This document shows positions 60,431-64,000 of a stretch of 64,000 nucleotides of DNA, in pieces. Origin of the DNA: Alisma plantago-aquatica (taxonomy: Eukaryota > Streptophyta > Magnoliopsida > Alismatales > Alismataceae); NCBI GenBank assembly GCA_963693085.1, contig OY856412.1:1407014694-1407078693 (forward strand). Direction: 5' to 3'. The notes beneath the pieces were generated by a model that saw only the letters and a program-made list of their open reading frames with translations, made no database searches and had not been told where the DNA came from. Positions within the stretch are counted from its first letter, which is position 1. Each line of letters opens with the position of its first letter. A program made the translations under genes and the position numbers.

Positions 60431-61214
60431 ACGGTTCTTTCCCAAGAAACCTCTCCTTCCCCAAAATTGTCTTTCTCTTGCTCAACAACTTTCTCTAATC
60501 ATCAAGTGTTTCAAAATGATGAGTGATAACTGCCCCATATGGCTGGTCTTATCTATAAAATGAGGAGTGGTTGTTTTCAAAAATCTATAGAAACCGACAA
60601 AGACACAATGTGTCACTCAATGTAACTATCGGGCGAACTTCTCTCCACAAAGAGTACATGTCGTTTAACTAATAAGACACGTCGTGTAGTTTTAACTGAA
60701 TTCTATCTGGGCGGATGGCACATACCATGTGTGAAATAACACACATCATGTGAGTTGATAGAATTTTGAATCTTGGCCTTTGAACGCATAGACACACCAT
60801 GTTCAGTTAATGACACGCTGTGTCTTCTATTTTACAGCTAGAGATGAAACCCTCTAGAAACTTACACGCCATGTGTTAAATAACACACATCCTGTGTTTT
60901 TCTTTTTCGTTGAGGATTATCCTTCCTGAAAATTTACACAATGTGTTTAAATTAACGCACGGTGTGTCTTCTTCAGTTTCTTCAGGATCAACTCTATATC
61001 AAATACAAATCATCGAGGAACCCAACTAAGATCATATTTGGGTTTGATTAGCCCCATTTCATCATCTTCATTGTGTATGAGATCAAAATCATGCAACGAG
61101 TAAAATAACTAAAGGGATGGCAAATTGATTATGATTAAAGGACAAATGAGAGAAAAATGAACTGAATTTGTGTGCAAAAATGTGCAAAAAAATATGTATG
61201 AAATATTCACATCA
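60424..61214 (-). repeat. 3' LTR of a Tat/Athila-type gypsy element
   Basis: On the minus strand begins TGATGTGAATATTTCATAC, closely resembling the TGATGAG...ATTTTATAC start of plant Tat/Athila LTRs, and ends TTGTAACA. A polypurine tract directly precedes it. It contains a set of repeated CACGCCATGTGT / ACACACAT motifs (60600-60985). The boundary near 60424-60430 overlaps the start of the neighbouring LTR and is uncertain. Confidence 0.6.
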
Positions 61215-61226
61215 AATCCCCCTAAG
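61215..61226 (-). promoter_or_regulatory. Polypurine tract of the Tat/Athila-type element
   Basis: On the minus strand TTGAGGACAAGCAATTATT is followed by CTTAGGGGGATT and then the LTR start TGATGTG. TTGAGGACAAGCAA followed by a G-run is the usual 3' end of Tat/Athila internal regions. Confidence 0.7.
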
Positions 61227-63200
61227 ATTGAATAATTGCTTGTCCTCAAGCAAAAAGAGCATATAAACACAAATGAAGGAATTGTCAGGTTCATTCATGG
61301 TTCAAATGAAATGAAAGATGAGTATGAGACCAAACCAACCATAATCAATATGTTTATACTCATAACCTTGATTTCAACTATCAACTAATGAAACTATCAA
61401 CTAGGAAACACTAAATGGAGCTTGGATGACGAAGCCAAACAATTAGTGAGTCTACAGCCAAAATTCTCAGCTACTAAAGATGCAAATGATGGAATCTTAG
61501 TTAATGTTAACAAAATTTTAGCTTTCTCTCTATTTTTTTTAAAAAAGGCATGACAATAGACTTTGGGTTCCGACACTCGGCTGCTAATGTAGCCTTATGC
61601 ACACTTGGAGAGCTAGTTGGGATATTTTACCCTCTTTTAAGACATACCACCTAACTGTCATGTCCAGATCAGACTTACACTAGGCTAGTATGATAAGTGG
61701 GCAGTTGAGGCATCTTTTCATGGGATAATTAAGGTGAAGTGAACCAAAAGAGATTTTTAGATGAGATTGGGTTTCACTTGTTTTCTCTAAAACATAGAAG
61801 AGTTAACTAAATTGAAACATTAGCTAGATTCCATTTATTTGATTTGAAATATTCACTAAAAAAGGGTGGTTGAAAAAGCACTATGAGTTTGGCAAGGGCA
61901 TCCCATGTTCAAAGTAGTGTTGCAAAGTTTATTTATTCAAAAAATTATGACATTTACATGTATTAGGAAATTAAGGATGTGAAAGATGAAAGTTCATGCT
62001 AAAAGTATAAACTCAAAATTAAACACATGTTGGTGGACATGAAGTTTCATTTGATTAATGCAAGTCTTTAACAATTTCCACAAATTACATTTTTCAAGAG
62101 TGAGGACAAGATAGTTCAACACAGAAGGAAATCAATCCATTACATTAGATAGGCCTTATATCATACTAGATTTACCATAAGAAGAACATAAATTAAAACT
62201 AGTACTAAAGAAAAAATGATAAAAATAAACTAAAGAAACTACAACAATATTACTAGTCAGTTGCACCCCCAAAGCTTGAAATCTCCAATGTCCTCACTAC
62301 ATCAATCAAACTCAGAGTGATAGCAACCGACTACTTTTCATGGAGAAGATCAAGATGAAGGGCTAGTGCCCTCATACCAGCTGAGAAGTACTGGTTCAAC
62401 AAATCATCATCGTCAGGAATGTCAACTATTATTGTCTCTAAAGGGTGGGCTCTGCTTGAGGTGGAGGCAGTGGAGGTGTGGGTTGTAGAGGCTGCGATTA
62501 GGCATGGCATAGTGGCCTTGAGAAATGTGCCACATGTCTATCTGTTGGATCATGTCGTGTATACTAGAATATTGCTGACTCATAAGATCAAAGTGGTTGT
62601 ACTGATGGTCAAACCTCTATTGGACATAGTTGTATAGGTGCTGCACATCAGGCATGGACCAGGTGTAGTCTATCTGTGGGCTGGTAGAGGGAGGCAGTGG
62701 AACAGAGGAAAATGAAGTAGATGCATTTGGTGCATTCTCGTGCTCATTAGAATCAGAAAGAATCCATTTCCAGTTGTCTTTGTTTGTTAGAGTCATTGCT
62801 TCCAAATCAGGCAAGTCAATATAATGCTCATTATTAAAATATTGTCTAAATTTGGAGTCATCATTGGCAACATGAACAAGTAGACCAGAAGAGATGATCT
62901 ATTGAATGTCCACCGAGTTCATCCCAGGTAGCTTCTAGACCAGTGAAGTTGGGAACAACTTTGTGAGCAACGCATGTAATCAAACACCAATCCTAATACC
63001 TCCAGAAGACTTATTCTTGATGTCAGAGCCTATTGTCACGGAACTGATCTTACCCCAATCCCAATCCCACTACCTAAACAGTAGAAAAAGGATTGAAGCA
63101 CCCATCCCTGAGTGGCCCAATAAGATCAATCACACTGGCATATATAATAAGAAATAAATAACTCAAAAACTGGATAATTAAAGAACAAACTAACCCAATA
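61227..63200 (-). mobile_element. Internal 3' region of the Tat/Athila-type element
   Basis: Lies upstream, on the minus strand, of the polypurine tract. It is mostly non-coding from 61230 to 62600. The segment at 62617-63157 reads on the minus strand as a broken protein-like stretch: KISSVTIGSDIKNKSSGGIR, then an open piece (62617-62814) with WKWILSDSNEHENAPN and SPQIDYTWSMPDV. Position and composition suggest the extra or env-like ORF that Athila/Tat elements carry between pol and the 3' LTR. No conserved motif confirms this. Confidence 0.4.
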
Positions 63201-63329
63201 TGGAGATATATCCGATTTATCCTTGTCATCAGAGTGTATGAGTGCGGAAGCAATTTTATTCAGTATTCCATTTGTATTGCCTAAAATCAATAAAATCAAG
63301 ACACAATCATGAAATTGCACGGTACTCTA

Positions 63330-64000
63330 TCAAAATCAAGCAAAGCGATTTATAACAAAATAATATACTTGGTAGGACTTATATTCAAAAGAAATAACAA
63401 GCAATTTGCAAAACCAACATTTATTCGAAAAGTTTTTCAAGCAATTCGACTTTTATTATGAGTTCCCATTATGCTGTAATTCGAGAAGCATGCTTATATA
63501 TTTTGTGTGACTCTATTACCCCAACGCGATGGGGAAGGTCACAAGGCTCCTTCTCACCATAGGAACATAGGAAGCCAATGTACAAGTCCCACATCCAAAT
63601 GAGGGGGTTGTTCTACTCAATATCAACATTATCAACATTATCAATTTCATCATCATTATCAATATACGGGCAGTCATAATGGGCATGCAATTTATGTTTT
63701 CATGTTTTTCAAAATATAGTATAAAAAAATAGAAGACTAATCATAGGGAACAATAGCTCATCCAAGTAAGTATCCAAGTATATAATCAAGAGATACATAA
63801 AAGTATCTTCAATAAAATCAAGGAGGAGTTATATAATAGCGTACCTTTCACCAAAGATTTCGAATATGATCAATATTTGAATCAATATGTCAACCCTTCG
63901 AGTCAGATCCTAAATCATCAAGATTGGATAAAAGGTCAAGATCATGATGTTCAAAAAACCATGTTTTAATATTTGAGATTAGGGTTACACTTTTCCTATG
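63330..64000 (-). repeat. LTR-like AT-rich sequence, probable gypsy
   Basis: No coding sequence. CCCCAACGCGATGGGGAAGG and GGTCACAAGGCTCC near 63511-63552 resemble the antisense of chromovirus LTR transcribed regions. A short imperfect repeat of ATCAACATT/ATCATC lies at 63628-63665. The element continues past the window edge. Confidence 0.3.

Overview
This window reads as nuclear intergenic DNA of a land plant, most likely a flowering plant. It is AT-rich and consists almost entirely of nested transposable elements. The evidence is plant-type L1 LINEs with RNase H domains, Ty1/copia and Ty3/gypsy LTR elements primed by initiator-methionine tRNA, a 5S-rRNA-carrying Cassandra TRIM, a tRNA-derived SINE and a hAT element with an 8-bp target duplication. 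I found no host protein gene, rRNA gene, functional tRNA gene or CRISPR array. I cannot name the species.

Left part (1-13640). A minus-strand copia element (family A) has its 5' LTR at 11552-13640 and its primer site at 11535-11550. Its leader and gag are split by a degenerate minus-strand LINE (about 4542-10680), and its gag/protease/integrase remnants resume at about 4500-2560. Bases 1-2545 look like a minus-strand LTR full of a degenerate GATGGTT-type motif, and appear to interrupt the copia integrase.

Centre-left (13641-25573). An LTR-like sequence beginning TGTAAGACCCC (14009) carries a complete minus-strand Cassandra TRIM (14197 to about 15026). It also carries a non-autonomous hAT element (15614-23112, TSD atggggat). 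Inside the hAT sits a 6.3-kb plus-strand LINE (16046-22318) with a perfect 15-bp TSD, an open ORF1, and an ORF2 in one reading frame broken only by three stop codons. This LINE is the best-preserved coding unit in the window.

Centre-right (25574-46505). A plus-strand copia element (family B; LTR 25574-27437) has a SINE in gag (29267-29467). Its RT/RNase H region is split by an 11-kb chromovirus-like element with 3.1-kb LTRs and a non-coding interior (32481-43790). The 3' LTR of that element is in turn split by a 5'-truncated LINE (39241-40911, 13-bp TSD). A diverged family-A LTR follows (45003-46505).

Right part (46506-64000). A possible CACTA end is followed by a full-length but decayed minus-strand LINE (46708-52856, perfect 16-bp TSD). 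Next come a poorly characterised stretch, a minus-strand chromovirus-type LTR (about 56900-60430), and the 3' end of a minus-strand Tat/Athila-type gypsy element (LTR 60424-61214, polypurine tract 61215-61226).

The window records repeated insertion into older insertions. Relative ages follow directly from which element interrupts which. Only the LINE at 16046-22318 looks close to having been recently active.
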